Shown: positions 45,213-55,678, counted from the first letter of the stretch. The stretch: DNA of 64,000 nucleotides from Rhizobiaceae bacterium (GCA_905339215.1 CAJPFN010000024.1:1-64000), one strand, 5' to 3'. The notes: generated by a model not told the origin, from the sequence alone. Numbers and translations are program-made.

Positions 45213-45746
45213 TCACTCAGCGAGCGCCAGACGCTCGTCCGGCGTCATGCGGGCCTCGATCTGCCGGCGGACCTCGGTGCCGGCGTTTCGGAGCAGGGCT
45301 TGCCAGTCGGCGGCGCTGTACGTGGTCGCCACCATGCCGCGCATCGTGTCGTAGACGACGCATGGCGAGCCGATCAACGCGAGGCGCAGCACGTTGAGGG
45401 CGGTCCCGGGCGACACGCCGTCCCAGATCATCAGCCCGTAGTCGGCGCGCCGGGCCATCTCGCGATCCTTCGCTGCATGAACGGCGAAGCCCTGCGCACC
45501 GGCTGGCGCAGGAATGCGGTAGGCGGCCCAGTCGCCGAGATTGTTGCGTGGCTCCCTGCCGGCATGGAAGACGCCGACATGCTCGTAGCCGTAACCCGCG
45601 AGCAGGCTTTGTGTCTCCGCATCGGCTCCTGGCGCGTCTCCGATCAGCACGCCGTGCTCGGCAGCGACGATCGATCCGATACGTTCGATCGCGGGGTCAG
45701 GCAGTGCAACGATGTCGCGCGATCCGCCTATGAATATCATCGCCAT
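45213..45746 (-). CDS. SLOG-like Rossmann-fold protein
   Basis: A 177-residue protein. MIFIGGSRDI, then GVLIGDAPGADAETQSLLAGYG and GLMIWDGVSPGTALNVLRLAL form the nucleotide-binding pattern of SLOG-type Rossmann domains (glycine-rich GDAPGAD loop). A GAGGGAGAG stretch lies 32-65 bases upstream of the start. It neighbours a DUF2493 gene, also of SLOG type. Ligand unknown. Confidence 0.7.
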   Translation of the reverse strand: MAMIFIGGSRDIVALPDPAIERIGSIVAAEHGVLIGDAPGADAETQSLLAGYGYEHVGVFHAGREPRNNLGDWAAYRIPAPAGAQGFAVHAAKDREMARRADYGLMIWDGVSPGTALNVLRLALIGSPCVVYDTMRGMVATTYSAADWQALLRNAGTEVRRQIEARMTPDERLALAE

Positions 45747-45884
45747 GGTGTCTCTTCCTTTCTCTCCAACGGCCCCGCCCCTCTCCCTCCCGCCTCTCCC
45801 TCTGGCGCGAAGGTGACATGGTGAGCTGCGTCGACTGCCGTCGTGCGACGCGCCGTCGCCGGCGCGTCGCGATAGGGGCGACGT

Positions 45885-46826
45885 TCACGCGCCGCCCTCC
45901 GTGAAGCGCCAGACGGGGATGCCGAACCGACGCGCCTTGTCGGCCAGATTCTCAGTGATGCCGGAGCCAGGGAAGACGATGACACCCACCGGCATCACCG
46001 ACAGCAGCTGGTCGTTGCGCCGGAACGGTGCCGCCTTCGCGTGCCGGTTCCAGTCGGGCTTGAAGGCTATCTGCGTCACCTTGCGGTTTTCGGCCCAGCA
46101 CGCGGCGATCCGCTCGGCGCCGCGCGGGCTGCCGCCGTGCAGCAGCACCATATCGGGATGCTTCTCGCGGGCCTTGTCGAGTGTGTCCCAGATCCGCTCG
46201 TGCTCGTTGCAGTCAAGCCCGCCCGCGAAGGCGATCTTGGTGCCGGCCGGGATGAGCACCTCGGTCTCGGCGCGGCGGCGCGCGGCGAGGAAGTCCCGGC
46301 TGTCGATCACCGCGGCGGTCATCGCCTGGTGGTTGACCTTGGAGCCGGTGCGTGGCCGCCAGGCCGACCCGGTATGCGCCTCGTAGAGGTCGGCCGCCTC
46401 GTCGCGCATGATCTCGAAGGCGTTGCGGCGCTCCACATAGGTGATGCCTTCTGCCGTCAGCCGCTCCAGTTCGACGGACTTCACCTCGGTGCCGTCCTGC
46501 TCGCGCTGGCTCGATCGCTGGGCGTCCTCGTTGCGGTCGAGATCGCGCGCGGTGCGCTCGGCCGCACGGTGGAAGACGTTGACGAAGGACCAGAGCAGGT
46601 CGTCGAGGTCGGGTTCGAGCCTGGTGTCGCCGAGCATGCCGGCGAAGGTCTCGACGATCCCGGCAAGTCCGGCCCGGATCACCTCGTCGTCGGGCAGCGG
46701 CCGCGGGTCCGGCTCGTCCTGATGCGGCCGGTGGCCGTACATCTGCAGCTCGAGGATGACGCGGTCGGTCGGCGAGGAGGCGTGATAGGGCTCGTAGCCG
46801 TCGTCGAAGGGAAGGTGGTCGGTCAT
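45885..46826 (-). CDS. DUF2493 domain protein (SLOG-related)
   Basis: Start at 46826 (MTDHLPFDDGYEPY) after GGAGACAGCC, giving 313 residues. The C-terminal 120 residues contain TKIAFAGGLDCNEHERIWDTL, MVLLHGGSPRGAERIAACWA and GVIVFPGSGITENLADKARRFG in separate blocks, the DUF2493 (YspA-type SLOG) pattern. The N-terminal half is charged and not assigned. Common on alphaproteobacterial plasmids. Confidence 0.82.
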   Translation of the reverse strand: MTDHLPFDDGYEPYHASSPTDRVILELQMYGHRPHQDEPDPRPLPDDEVIRAGLAGIVETFAGMLGDTRLEPDLDDLLWSFVNVFHRAAERTARDLDRNEDAQRSSQREQDGTEVKSVELERLTAEGITYVERRNAFEIMRDEAADLYEAHTGSAWRPRTGSKVNHQAMTAAVIDSRDFLAARRRAETEVLIPAGTKIAFAGGLDCNEHERIWDTLDKAREKHPDMVLLHGGSPRGAERIAACWAENRKVTQIAFKPDWNRHAKAAPFRRNDQLLSVMPVGVIVFPGSGITENLADKARRFGIPVWRFTEGGA

Positions 46827-47073
46827 GGCTGTCTCCGTCGGTTGGGGCCGCGCCCATCGCGGCCTGACGGCGACACCCGGCCGCGCCCCGGTGGCGGCCG
46901 CACCGAAGGCCGAAGCGAAGCGGAGGACGGCGAAGCCGTTGCGGCCGACTCCGGGGAGTGGCAGGGGTCGCCTCTCGGGCAGGCCGCGGGCGCGGCCTCT
47001 TGCCGAGCGGACCCGCCATGCCCGCCGGCCTTCCCCTGACGGCGATCGCCCGGCGCGGCGGCCTCGCCGCCGG

Positions 47074-48117
47074 TCATCCGGCTTGCAGATGAAGACGGAC
47101 ATCGTCCGGGACGAGCTGGTCCCGCAGCCACGCCGCGAGGCGGTCCGGGCCGAGGCTGCGGAGATCGTCGTTGAAATCGCCGAGCTGCGGGCGCAGTACC
47201 AGTGCGAGGATGCCGGCCTCGCCTGCGCGCCGACCGAGACGCTCGATCCCGTGCCGGCCGGCGGCATCCGCGTCGGCCGCGATGTAGAGGCGCCTGCAGC
47301 CGGGCGGGAAGCAAAGACCCGCGAGGTGGTTGGCCGAGGTGGCGGCGGCAGCCGGCAGCGACGGCATCACCGTGCGGAGCGAGGCCATCGTTTCGAGGCC
47401 TTCGCCGGCGGCCATGACCGGGATGGGCATGCCGGGTTCAAGGCCGAGCCAGATGCCGTTGCCAAGGAGGTGACCGAGCGAACGGCGGGGGTCGGCGACC
47501 TGCGCCTTGCCAGCGCCGTCGGGATCGAGCCAGGTCCTCTGCAGGCCGGTGATGCGTCCGTCGAGGCCGGTGACGGCGGCAAGCAGGGCCGGCAGGGTCA
47601 GTGTCTCGCCCGTCGCGAGGTCGCGATAGTAGCAGCCCGGGTGGAAGCGCAGGCTACGCTCGTGGCGGGCAAGCAGGATGCCGCGGCCGGCAAGGTAGCG
47701 TTCGGCGAGCGTGCCGGCGACTGGCTTCGACATGGCGAAGAGGCGACGCGCGGCATCGGGCGAGCCACGTGGAGCAGCGGGATCGCGCTCGGCGCCGAGG
47801 TCCTGCGCCTGCTGTCGCGGCATCGCGAGGAAGCGACGCGCTTCATCCGCGACCTCGCGGAACTCGGTCAGGCCGCAGCTTTCGCGGATGACATCGAGCA
47901 AATCGCCAAATTCGGTTGTGGCCTCGTCGACCCACCTTCCAGCTGGTCCTTTGGCGTTGGCCTTCAGCCGCACATGCATGGAGCGGCCGCGTGTGTTGCG
48001 GACGTCGCCGACGATCCAGTGATTGCCCGAACGATGGCCATTGGAGAGATATTCGCGGCACACCGCCTCGGCATGTTCGCTGAGGCGGCGGGCCAGCTCG
48101 GAGGCCGGGCCGGTCAT
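47074..48117 (-). CDS. Toprim-domain protein (primase-like)
   Basis: A 347-residue protein. RTWLDPDGAGKAQ, VMAAGEGLETMASLRTVMP with the Toprim Glu, then LYIAADADAAGRHGIERL with the DxD motif form the Toprim fold. The N-terminal part (YLSNGHRSGNHWIVGDVRN, RGRSMHVRL) resembles the zinc-less N-terminal region of plasmid primase-like proteins. It could prime incoming single-stranded DNA. It starts 12 bases after the stop of the large helicase gene. Confidence 0.8.
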   Translation of the reverse strand: MTGPASELARRLSEHAEAVCREYLSNGHRSGNHWIVGDVRNTRGRSMHVRLKANAKGPAGRWVDEATTEFGDLLDVIRESCGLTEFREVADEARRFLAMPRQQAQDLGAERDPAAPRGSPDAARRLFAMSKPVAGTLAERYLAGRGILLARHERSLRFHPGCYYRDLATGETLTLPALLAAVTGLDGRITGLQRTWLDPDGAGKAQVADPRRSLGHLLGNGIWLGLEPGMPIPVMAAGEGLETMASLRTVMPSLPAAAATSANHLAGLCFPPGCRRLYIAADADAAGRHGIERLGRRAGEAGILALVLRPQLGDFNDDLRSLGPDRLAAWLRDQLVPDDVRLHLQAG

Positions 48118-48129
48118 GGCGCCCTCCCC

Positions 48130-51100
48130 TCAAGCTGTAGCCGAGCGATCGGCTACGCCGATGAGTGGGTGGCGATCGAGCAGCATCGCCAGGATGGAGG
48201 ATCCGTCGGTGCCGGTCGGGATGAACAGGCGCAGCTTCCAGGAGATGATCTCCGAGATCAGCCCGAGAGCCTTCAGTCGAGCTACCGTTGCCTCGGTGAA
48301 GCCGATCAGTTCGATCCGGTGATCGTTCATGACGCGGCTGCGGCGAAGGATCAGCCCGTCGGCGAGCTGCAACCCGATGCGCCCCTCGATGAGGCCGGCC
48401 CAGGCATCGTCCGGCGCGAGCGTTGGGACATGGTCGATGCCCAAGTTGCGGAGCATCGTGGCGACCTGCGTCGGCGCGATGTGACGGCCGATGATGCGCT
48501 CGCCTGCGTCGGTTTGGATGCGGTAGACGCGACAGTCATGGTCAGGGAGCCGTCGCCAGATCGGGAGCAGCAGGCCGGCGACGATGTGGAAGGTGCTCGT
48601 CGTGAACTCTGGCACCGCGGCCACCTCCGCCTCCCAGAGTTCGCAAAACAGGTTTCGGTCGGCCGGCTGCCAATGGGTCTCGGCGAGCGCGTCGAGACCG
48701 AACCGCAGCTCGTCGGTCGGGCGCAGCAGACGAACGCGGTGCTCGACGCTGCCGTCATCGAGCATGAGGCTCGCGGTCGGAAGCTGCAGGGCTGCGCGGC
48801 TCGACCGCGTGTTGACCAGCAGGGCCGACTGCGGTTCCGCACGCGCAATCTCCAGCGCGTCGACCAGGCCGAGCGGCCGGATGCGATCCTTGCGGGCGAC
48901 GGTGAGAACGTGCGACTGCGCGCCCGAGACCGGGTGTGTGTAGACGGTCCGGCGATCGGTGACGACGATGCTCTCCGCCGTGATCGTCTCCAGGCCCTTG
49001 TCGTAGTTGCCGGCGGCGATGGCGCCTTCGATCTTGGCGGTCATCAACTGCTCGAACACGTCAAACAGCAGGTTCTGGGTTTCGATGCGCAGCGCGAGCA
49101 GGCGGTTGAGCCAGGTCGTGATTGGCGGCAGCTCGTCGCGCAGGCCGCCTTCGTCCGTGGTCAGCGACAATCCGGTCACAGCCTCGAACGTCGTGAGCGA
49201 GCAGCCTTCGATCTTGCCCTGGTGCAGCAGCGTGTAGAATTGACGTAGTGCCGCGCGGGCATAGGGGCTTTCGAGATTGTCTTCGGCGCGAAACAGCCCT
49301 GCCCCGCCGGTCTGGCGCTGGCCACGTGTGATCGCGCCCAGCGTGTCGAGCCGCCGGGCGATGGTGGACAGGAAGCGCTTTCCGGCCTTTACATTGGCGG
49401 CCATCGGCCGGAACAGGGGTGGCTGCGCCTGGTTGGTGCGATGGGTGCGCCCGAGCCCCTGGATGGCATTGTCGGCGCGCCAGCCTGCTTCGAGCAGGTA
49501 GTGCTTGCGAAGTCTCTGGTTCCGCACACCGAGATCGGCGTGATAGGAGCGGCCGGTGCCGCCTGCGTCGCTGAAGACCAGGACGCGCTTGTCGTCATCC
49601 ATGAATGCTTGTGTCTCCGCGAGATTGGCCGAAGCGGGGCGGTTCTCGACAGCGAGCTGGGCGATGCCGTCGCTGGCGGTCTTCTTCACGATGCGCCGCG
49701 AGCGGCCCGTCACCTCGGCGACAATGTCTGTGCCGAAGTGATGGATGACCTGGTCGAGCGCGCTGCCGACCGGCGGCAGCGAGGCGAGCTTCTCGATCAT
49801 CTCATCGCGCCGGCGCACGGCTTCCCGGCATTGGACGGGATTACCATCTTGGTCTTGCACGGGGCGCGAATAAATATTGCTTTCGGCGTCCGAGTATTCC
49901 TCGAAGAGCTGGGTCGGGAAGGAGTGCATCAAGTACCCGCCGACGTACTCGCGCGGCGTCACGTCGACATGCAGGTCCGTCCACTCCTCGGTCGGGATAT
50001 CGGCGAGCCGGCGCTCCATCAGCGCTTCGCCGGTCGAGACGATCTGCACGACGGCCGAATGGCCGTCGGCAAGGTCCTGCGCGATCGCGCCGATCAGCGT
50101 CGGCGTCATCATCGAGGTAATCAGATGGCTGAAGAAGCGCTGCTTGGTGCTCTCGAAGGCCGAGCGCGCCGCCGACTTGGCGTTGCGATTCAGCGTGGCG
50201 GACTTGGCTGTGATGTTGGCTGCTTCGAGCGCCGCGTTCAGGTTGTTGTGGATGACCTGGAAGGCGTCAGCATAGGCATTGTAGATCCGGACTTGCTCGT
50301 CTGTCAGCTCGTGCTCGAGCAGGTCATATTCGACGCCGTCATAGGAGAGCGAACGCGACGTGTAGAGGCCGAGCGATTTGAGGTCGCGGGCGAGCACCTC
50401 CATCGCCGCCACGCCGCCGTCCTCGATCGCCGCGACGAACTCGGCTCGATTGGCGAAGGGAAAATCCTCGCTGCCCCAGATGCCGAGGCGCTGGGCGTAG
50501 GCCAGGTTCTCGACGGCGGTCGCGCCGGTCGCCGACACATAGACGACGCGTGCGTCGGGGAGCGCGTGCTGCAAGCGCAGTCCGGCCTTGCCCTGCTGTG
50601 ACGGCGCGACGTCGCCGCGCTCGCCTTTCCCGCCTGCTGCATTGGCCATGGCGTGGGCTTCGTCGAAGACGATGACACCGTCGAAATCCTTGCCCACCCA
50701 GTCGATAATCTGGGCGACGCGGGACTTCTTGCCCTCACGTTCCTGGGAACGCAGCGTCGCGTAGGTGGTGAAGAGGATACCTTCGGCGAGACGGATCGGC
50801 GTTCCCTGCCGATAGCGGGAGAGCGGCTGGACAAGCAGCTTCTCCTGTCCAAGAGCCGACCAGTCGCGCTGGGCGTCTTCCAGCAGCTTGTCCGACTTGG
50901 ATATCCAGATCGCCCGCCGCCTGCCCTGAAGCCAGTTGTCGAGGATGATGCCGGCGACCTGCCTGCCCTTGCCGCAGCCGGTTCCGTCACCCAAAAACCA
51001 TCCACGGCGGAAGCGCACTCCGTTCTCGGCGCCTTCGGGCGCGGCCGAGACGACATCGCAGGTCTCGTCCACTGTCCAGGCGCCGGCGAGATGACCGGAA

Positions 51101-52587
51101 TGGGCCTCGCCGGCATAGATGACGCTTTCGAGCTGGGCGTCGGACAGCAGGCCCTCTTTCACGATCGCACCAGGCAATAGCGGCCGATAGGAGGGGCGCG
51201 GGGGTGCAACCGCAGCCATCGCCGCCGACTGCACGAGCGGGGTCGGATGCGGTTGTGCACCGGGAATGTGGATCGACTGGAGCGCGTAGGGCTCGTAGAT
51301 CGAGTCGGAGAGCCGGCCGCCCTCCTCGGCTTTCCATTCGCGCAGCTCATAGTGGAGCGGGGTCGCCGGAGAGCTGTTCGCAGTGATCGCGCGCGGCTGG
51401 ATGACATGTGCGGCCCGGCGCGCCGGCGCGGAGGCCTTTCCGACCACCTGGCTGGCGGCGGAGGTGCGAGAGTCGGAACGCGGCCGCCCACTCATGCGTG
51501 CTGCACCGTTGCGAAGAATGCCGTTCGCCCCCGCGCCGACGGAGGCGGGATAGCCGCCCGGCGTTCGTGGCGGCACGTCGGAAATCCAGGAAAGTAGCGC
51601 CTCGATGTCTTGGGCTCTGCCCGGCGAAGCGACGAAGCGAGATGGGTCGGCGGCGGGCGTCTTGTCGAGGACGGTGAGCCGGGTCTCTGCCGTCGTGCCG
51701 TGGCGGGCATAGACGCGGCCGTCGATCGCGGCCGTGAAGAGGACGGTGCCCTGCTCTTGCAGCCGTATGAAGGACTGCCGCCACCTCGGATTCTCCGGCG
51801 TGAGGCTTGTCCCGGTGATCGCCACGAGGCGGCCGCCGGGGCGCAGGCGCGCGAAGGCTGAAGAGAGATGCCGCCATGCGGCATCGGCGACATGGCCGTC
51901 GACATAGGCACCGACGGTGAAGGGCGGATTCATCAGCACGACGGAGGGCTGAATGGCGGCATCGAGATGATCGTCGATATGCGCCGCGTCGTGGCGGAAG
52001 ATCGGAACTCGCGGGAAGAGCAGGCCGAGCAAATCGGCGCGCGTTGCGGCAAGCTCGTTGAGCGCGAGCGAGGCCTGCGCGATCTCGGCATGGATGGCGA
52101 GCAGGCCGGTGCCGGCCGATGGCTCGAGCACGAGATCGAAGGAGGAAATCGCCGCGGCACGGGCCGCCACGAAAGCAAGCGGCAGCGGCGTCGAGAGCTG
52201 CTGCATCGCCTGGCTTTCGTCGGACCGGCGGGTATGGGTCGGAATGAGCTGCGCGATCCGCGTGATCATGGCGAGTGCCGCCTGCGGCGATGCCGAGCGC
52301 GACAGGATCGCGGATGCGAACCTGCGCATGAACAAGACCTGGGCGGCTTCGAGCGCGTCATAGGCGTCTTTCCACACCCAGCGACCTTCGGCGTCCGTGC
52401 CGCCGAAACAGGACAACATGGCCGCGCCAAGGACATTGGTGCTGATCGCGCGGCCGCCTTCGAGTAGAGGGAGAAGAAGGTCTGCTGCACGGAGGATGGC
52501 GGCGGCGCGGGTTGCGGCCCCGGATGCGGGCATGGCAAGGGAGGCAGCCGCCGACGCGGCGGCCGATGCGGGGATGACGATGTTCAT
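48130..52587 (-). CDS. Strawberry-notch-type helicase with methyltransferase domain
   Basis: Start at 52587 (MNIVIPASAAASAAAS) gives 1485 residues. An N6-adenine-methyltransferase-like domain (EPSAGTGLLAIHAEIAQ near 165-180, VLMNPPFTVGA near 215-225) is followed by an SF2 helicase core: Walker A GDGTGCGKGRQ near 530, DEAH as VIVFDEAHAMANA near 640, and a C-terminal VLVFSDAGGTGRSYHADLG. Methyltransferase plus helicase in one protein recalls DarB of phage P1, an antirestriction protein. An antirestriction role here is inference. Confidence 0.85.
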   Translation of the reverse strand: MNIVIPASAAASAAASLAMPASGAATRAAAILRAADLLLPLLEGGRAISTNVLGAAMLSCFGGTDAEGRWVWKDAYDALEAAQVLFMRRFASAILSRSASPQAALAMITRIAQLIPTHTRRSDESQAMQQLSTPLPLAFVAARAAAISSFDLVLEPSAGTGLLAIHAEIAQASLALNELAATRADLLGLLFPRVPIFRHDAAHIDDHLDAAIQPSVVLMNPPFTVGAYVDGHVADAAWRHLSSAFARLRPGGRLVAITGTSLTPENPRWRQSFIRLQEQGTVLFTAAIDGRVYARHGTTAETRLTVLDKTPAADPSRFVASPGRAQDIEALLSWISDVPPRTPGGYPASVGAGANGILRNGAARMSGRPRSDSRTSAASQVVGKASAPARRAAHVIQPRAITANSSPATPLHYELREWKAEEGGRLSDSIYEPYALQSIHIPGAQPHPTPLVQSAAMAAVAPPRPSYRPLLPGAIVKEGLLSDAQLESVIYAGEAHSGHLAGAWTVDETCDVVSAAPEGAENGVRFRRGWFLGDGTGCGKGRQVAGIILDNWLQGRRRAIWISKSDKLLEDAQRDWSALGQEKLLVQPLSRYRQGTPIRLAEGILFTTYATLRSQEREGKKSRVAQIIDWVGKDFDGVIVFDEAHAMANAAGGKGERGDVAPSQQGKAGLRLQHALPDARVVYVSATGATAVENLAYAQRLGIWGSEDFPFANRAEFVAAIEDGGVAAMEVLARDLKSLGLYTSRSLSYDGVEYDLLEHELTDEQVRIYNAYADAFQVIHNNLNAALEAANITAKSATLNRNAKSAARSAFESTKQRFFSHLITSMMTPTLIGAIAQDLADGHSAVVQIVSTGEALMERRLADIPTEEWTDLHVDVTPREYVGGYLMHSFPTQLFEEYSDAESNIYSRPVQDQDGNPVQCREAVRRRDEMIEKLASLPPVGSALDQVIHHFGTDIVAEVTGRSRRIVKKTASDGIAQLAVENRPASANLAETQAFMDDDKRVLVFSDAGGTGRSYHADLGVRNQRLRKHYLLEAGWRADNAIQGLGRTHRTNQAQPPLFRPMAANVKAGKRFLSTIARRLDTLGAITRGQRQTGGAGLFRAEDNLESPYARAALRQFYTLLHQGKIEGCSLTTFEAVTGLSLTTDEGGLRDELPPITTWLNRLLALRIETQNLLFDVFEQLMTAKIEGAIAAGNYDKGLETITAESIVVTDRRTVYTHPVSGAQSHVLTVARKDRIRPLGLVDALEIARAEPQSALLVNTRSSRAALQLPTASLMLDDGSVEHRVRLLRPTDELRFGLDALAETHWQPADRNLFCELWEAEVAAVPEFTTSTFHIVAGLLLPIWRRLPDHDCRVYRIQTDAGERIIGRHIAPTQVATMLRNLGIDHVPTLAPDDAWAGLIEGRIGLQLADGLILRRSRVMNDHRIELIGFTEATVARLKALGLISEIISWKLRLFIPTGTDGSSILAMLLDRHPLIGVADRSATA

Positions 52588-52638
52588 GGTGTAATCTTCC
52601 GGGTGCTGGAGTGTTCGCCCCTCTGGCACACTCTCTGC

Positions 52639-52678
52639 GCCGGCAGGGCCGCACTCCTGCCGGCCGCCCTCTCCCTCC
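52639..52678 (-). promoter_or_regulatory. Leader hairpin and GAGGGAGAG motif upstream of the helicase gene
   Basis: A 9-bp stem (GCCGGCAGG, 52639-52647, with CCTGCCGGC, 52656-52664) lies next to a minus-strand GGAGGGAGAGGG at 52667-52678, 50-90 bases upstream of the helicase start. The same motif precedes three other genes in this block. Confidence 0.45.
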
Positions 52679-52726
52679 GGCGAGGCTTTGATCGCCGGGT
52701 TGCGTCATGCGCAAACTCGTGACTCA

Positions 52727-53961
52727 ATGGGCGTACAGGGGATGCGGCGGCGACCCGGAGCGATGGAGGTGATGCGGCGATTCCGGATTGGCGGTGACGT
52801 CTACGGCGATGAAGGACAAGAGCTGCAGGTGGCCCTCGCTGCCGCCTATGGGCGTAAGGAGCGGCCGCTGTGCCTGTGTCGCGATCCCGGGTGCGCGATG
52901 TATATCGCGCAGATCGGCGACCTCTACGTGATCAAGCGCATGCCGCTTAGCGGCGGCGAGCACGATCCCTCCTGCGAGTCATATGAATCTCCGTATGCAC
53001 TGTCCGGCCTCGGTGCGTTGATGGGCAGCGCAATCCAGCTCGACGCTGAAAGCGGCGTGGCGGCGCTGAAGCTCGACTTCAGCCTGTCGAAGACAGGCAG
53101 CCGAGCAGCGCACGTGCCAGGAAGCAGTGGCTCCGCCGGCGTGACTGCAGACCCAAAGAAGCTGTCGCTGCGTGGCCTGCTGCACTATCTTGGCACGAGG
53201 CCGAGCTGACGGTCTGGACGTCCAGGTGGACCGGAAAACGTCATTGGTGGACCGTCCGGTGGCATTTGCTGGAGGCTGCGAAGCAGATGTCGGTCAAGGG
53301 TGGTCCGCTTTCAGACATTCTGTTCGTGCCCGAGCCGTTTCGTGCGGACAACAAGGATGCCATCGAGCAGCGGCGCAATGCGGAGCTTGCTGCGGCGCTG
53401 CCGCCGAAGAGCGGGCCACGCAGGTTGATGGTGCTGGTCGGCGAAGTGAAGGAGCTGATCCCGGCGAGGTCAGGCCAAAAGCTCGTCATCAAGCACCTGC
53501 CGGGCTTTCCGTTCCTGATCGACGATGCCCTGCATCGACGCCTGTTGACCCGCTTTGAGCGGGAACTTTCGCTTTGGAGCGCCGACGCCTCGTCGCACCT
53601 CATCGCCGTCGCGACCTTCGGGCTGAACCCGGCTGGGCTGGCCATCGTTGAGGAAATCGCGCTGATGGTGGTGTCCGAGAACTGGATTCCATACGAGACC
53701 TTTCAGGAGAAGCGATTGGTCGATGCCCTCGCCCGGGTCCGCGAGAAGAGCATCAAGGGCCTGCGCTTCAATCTGCCACCCCATCAGCCGATCGCCAGTG
53801 CCCTGCTCCAGAACAGGAGAGACCCGGTTGCGCTGTTCATTGTTCCAGCCGGAGCCGACGGGACCTTTGACGCGTCCTTGCAGGACATGATCGCCGAGCG
53901 TCCGGGAATAGGGACTTGGATGTGGCGCGTCGCCGAGGGCGACATGCCGGCGTTGCCCTAG
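52727..53961 (+). pseudogene. DUF1173 gene, frameshifted copy
   Basis: The N-terminal part (MGVQGMRRRPGAMEVMRRF) runs to LLHYLGTRPS and stops; the rest continues in another frame from about 53195 to GDMPALP. Comparison with the intact DUF1173 at 62550-63806, which reads LLHYLWHQAEL at the same point, shows that one base is missing near 53190. It is either a recent inactivating deletion or a sequencing error. The two copies are clear paralogues. Confidence 0.8.
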
Positions 53962-54376
53962 CCGGCATCACTCGGCTCGATGGCGATTCCATCAGGTTGG
54001 TGAATCGGTTTGTCGTCATCGATTCACATAATGCGTTGGACAGTCTGGTGGCTCGCTCGGATCATCGCCGAATGGTGGGGAATGATCAGCGATCGTGTTG
54101 GAGCTTGAGCATGCTGCGGCTTTCAGGAGGGCTATCTGAAAGCGGTGGAGTTCGCCTGATCGTTGTCACGGTTGATCTGTTTGACGGGGATATGCAGATC
54201 GGTCGCTATGCGGACTTTGCTGGCGAGCCTCTCGAAAGCTGGCTTGCACGACGACACCATTTGGTGGATGTCCGAAAACCGAGACTTCGGGCGAGTGGAC
54301 GATAACACGATGGTGTCCCACTGAGTGGTGTAGCTGGCGGCATTGGTCGCCGTGCTCTCCGGCGTTGCCGGGCTGA
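53962..54376. other. Gap between DUF1173 copy and transposase gene
   Basis: About 415 bases. The right end (from 54309) is the left terminus of the IS element. The rest holds short open frames on both strands that would continue across the insertion if the IS were removed, but no family is recognised. Confidence 0.4.
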
Positions 54377-55678
54377 TCAACGCGCCACTGCTGGCAGGCT
54401 GATGAGGGGATCATCGCTCAACTGGCCGACGCTTTCCAGCGTCATGTAGCGGGCGCGCTGGACGGCCCACTCGTCGTTCTGTTCGAGCATCAGCGCGCCG
54501 ACGAGGCGGACGATTGCGTCGTCGTTGGGGAAGATGCCGACCACGTCTGTGCGCCGCTTGATCTCGCCGTTGAGGCGCTCGATCGGGTTGGTGCTGTGCA
54601 GCTTTGCGCGATGCTCCTTCGGGAAGGTCATGTAGGCGAGCACGTCCGGTTCGGCGTCGTCGAGAATGGCTGCGAGCTTCGGCACCTTCGGGCGGATCTG
54701 GTCGGCGACAGCCCGCCACTGGGTGCTGGCGGCCTCCGGCGTCTCCTGCGCGAAGGCGGTGGCGATGAAGGCCGAGACGACGCGCCGGCCGCTCTTGCCG
54801 GCATGCGCCAGCACGTTGCGCATGAAGTGGACGCGGCAGCGCTGCCATGTGGCCGAGAGCACCTTGGTGACAGCGGCCTTGAGGCCTTCATGGGCATCGG
54901 AGACGACCAGCTTCACGCCGCGAAGACCTCGGCGCGTCAGCTTGCGCAGGAACTCGGTCCAGATCGGCTCGGCTTCGGACGTGCCGATCTCCATGCCCAG
55001 CACCTCGCGCCGGCCGTCGCTGTTGACGCCGACCGCGATGATGACGGCGACGGAGACGATGCGGCCACCGCGTCGCACCTTCAGGTAGGTGGCGTCGATC
55101 CACAGATACGGCCAGTCGCCTTCGATCGGCCGCTCAAGGAAGGCTTTCACCTTGCCGTCGATCTCCTCGCACAGCCGCGACACCTGGCTCTTGGAGATGC
55201 CGCTCATCCCCATCGCCTTGACGAGATCGTCGACCGAGCGCGTCGAGATGCCCTGAACATAGGCCTCCTGGATGACGGCCGTCAGCGCCTTCTCGGCCAT
55301 CCGGCGCGGCTCCAGGAAGCCCGGGAAGTAGGAGCCTTTCCTCAGCTTCGGGATGCGCAGCTCGACAGTGCCCGCGCGCGTCTCCCAGTCCCTGTCGCGG
55401 TAGCCATTGCGCTGTGCCGTCCTGAGCGGCGACTTCTCGCCCCAGGCGGCGCCGGTCGCGGCACCAACCTCCATCTCCATCAGCTTCTCGGCGGCGAAGC
55501 CGATCATCTCGCGCAGAAGATCGGCATCAGGCGTCTTCTCCACGAGCGTGCGCAGGTTCATCATGTCATCGGTCATCGGTGGTCCTTTCGGATCAGAGTT
55601 GGTGTCGCAACCAGACCCTACCGGAAAGCGCCGATGACCACCGCGCTACCCAGCTACACCACGTCCAGGGACGTCACC
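54309..55678 (-). mobile_element. IS256-family insertion sequence with 8-bp target duplication
   Basis: A 1370-bp element. The direct repeat GATAACAC flanks it at 54301-54308 and 55679-55686. The terminal inverted repeats of about 29 bases match at 21 positions, including the inner block GTGGTGTAGCTGG (left end) and its reverse complement. One transposase gene fills it. Intact target duplication indicates simple, fairly recent transposition. Confidence 0.85.
54377..55576 (-). CDS. IS256-family transposase
   Basis: A 399-residue DDE transposase of the mutator/IS256 type. [13 protein letters not shown] carries the first Asp, [15 protein letters not shown] the second, and the catalytic Glu lies in the [23 protein letters not shown] region (split motif). 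[15 protein letters not shown] is the usual family block. The frame is intact, so the element may be active. Confidence 0.93.
   Translation of the reverse strand: MTDDMMNLRTLVEKTPDADLLREMIGFAAEKLMEMEVGAATGAAWGEKSPLRTAQRNGYRDRDWETRAGTVELRIPKLRKGSYFPGFLEPRRMAEKALTAVIQEAYVQGISTRSVDDLVKAMGMSGISKSQVSRLCEEIDGKVKAFLERPIEGDWPYLWIDATYLKVRRGGRIVSVAVIIAVGVNSDGRREVLGMEIGTSEAEPIWTEFLRKLTRRGLRGVKLVVSDAHEGLKAAVTKVLSATWQRCRVHFMRNVLAHAGKSGRRVVSAFIATAFAQETPEAASTQWRAVADQIRPKVPKLAAILDDAEPDVLAYMTFPKEHRAKLHSTNPIERLNGEIKRRTDVVGIFPNDDAIVRLVGALMLEQNDEWAVQRARYMTLESVGQLSDDPLISLPAVAR

Noticed and set aside
43810-45216. Long 468-residue minus-strand frame
   Set aside because: Only its last 109 residues behave as a protein with its own ribosome binding site; the upstream part reads across the DUF736 gene in another frame.
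46825-49248. 807-residue open frame on the plus strand
   Set aside because: It is antisense to the DUF2493, Toprim and helicase genes, which have clear domains; its own translation has no domain and is Arg/Gly-rich as expected for a high-GC shadow.
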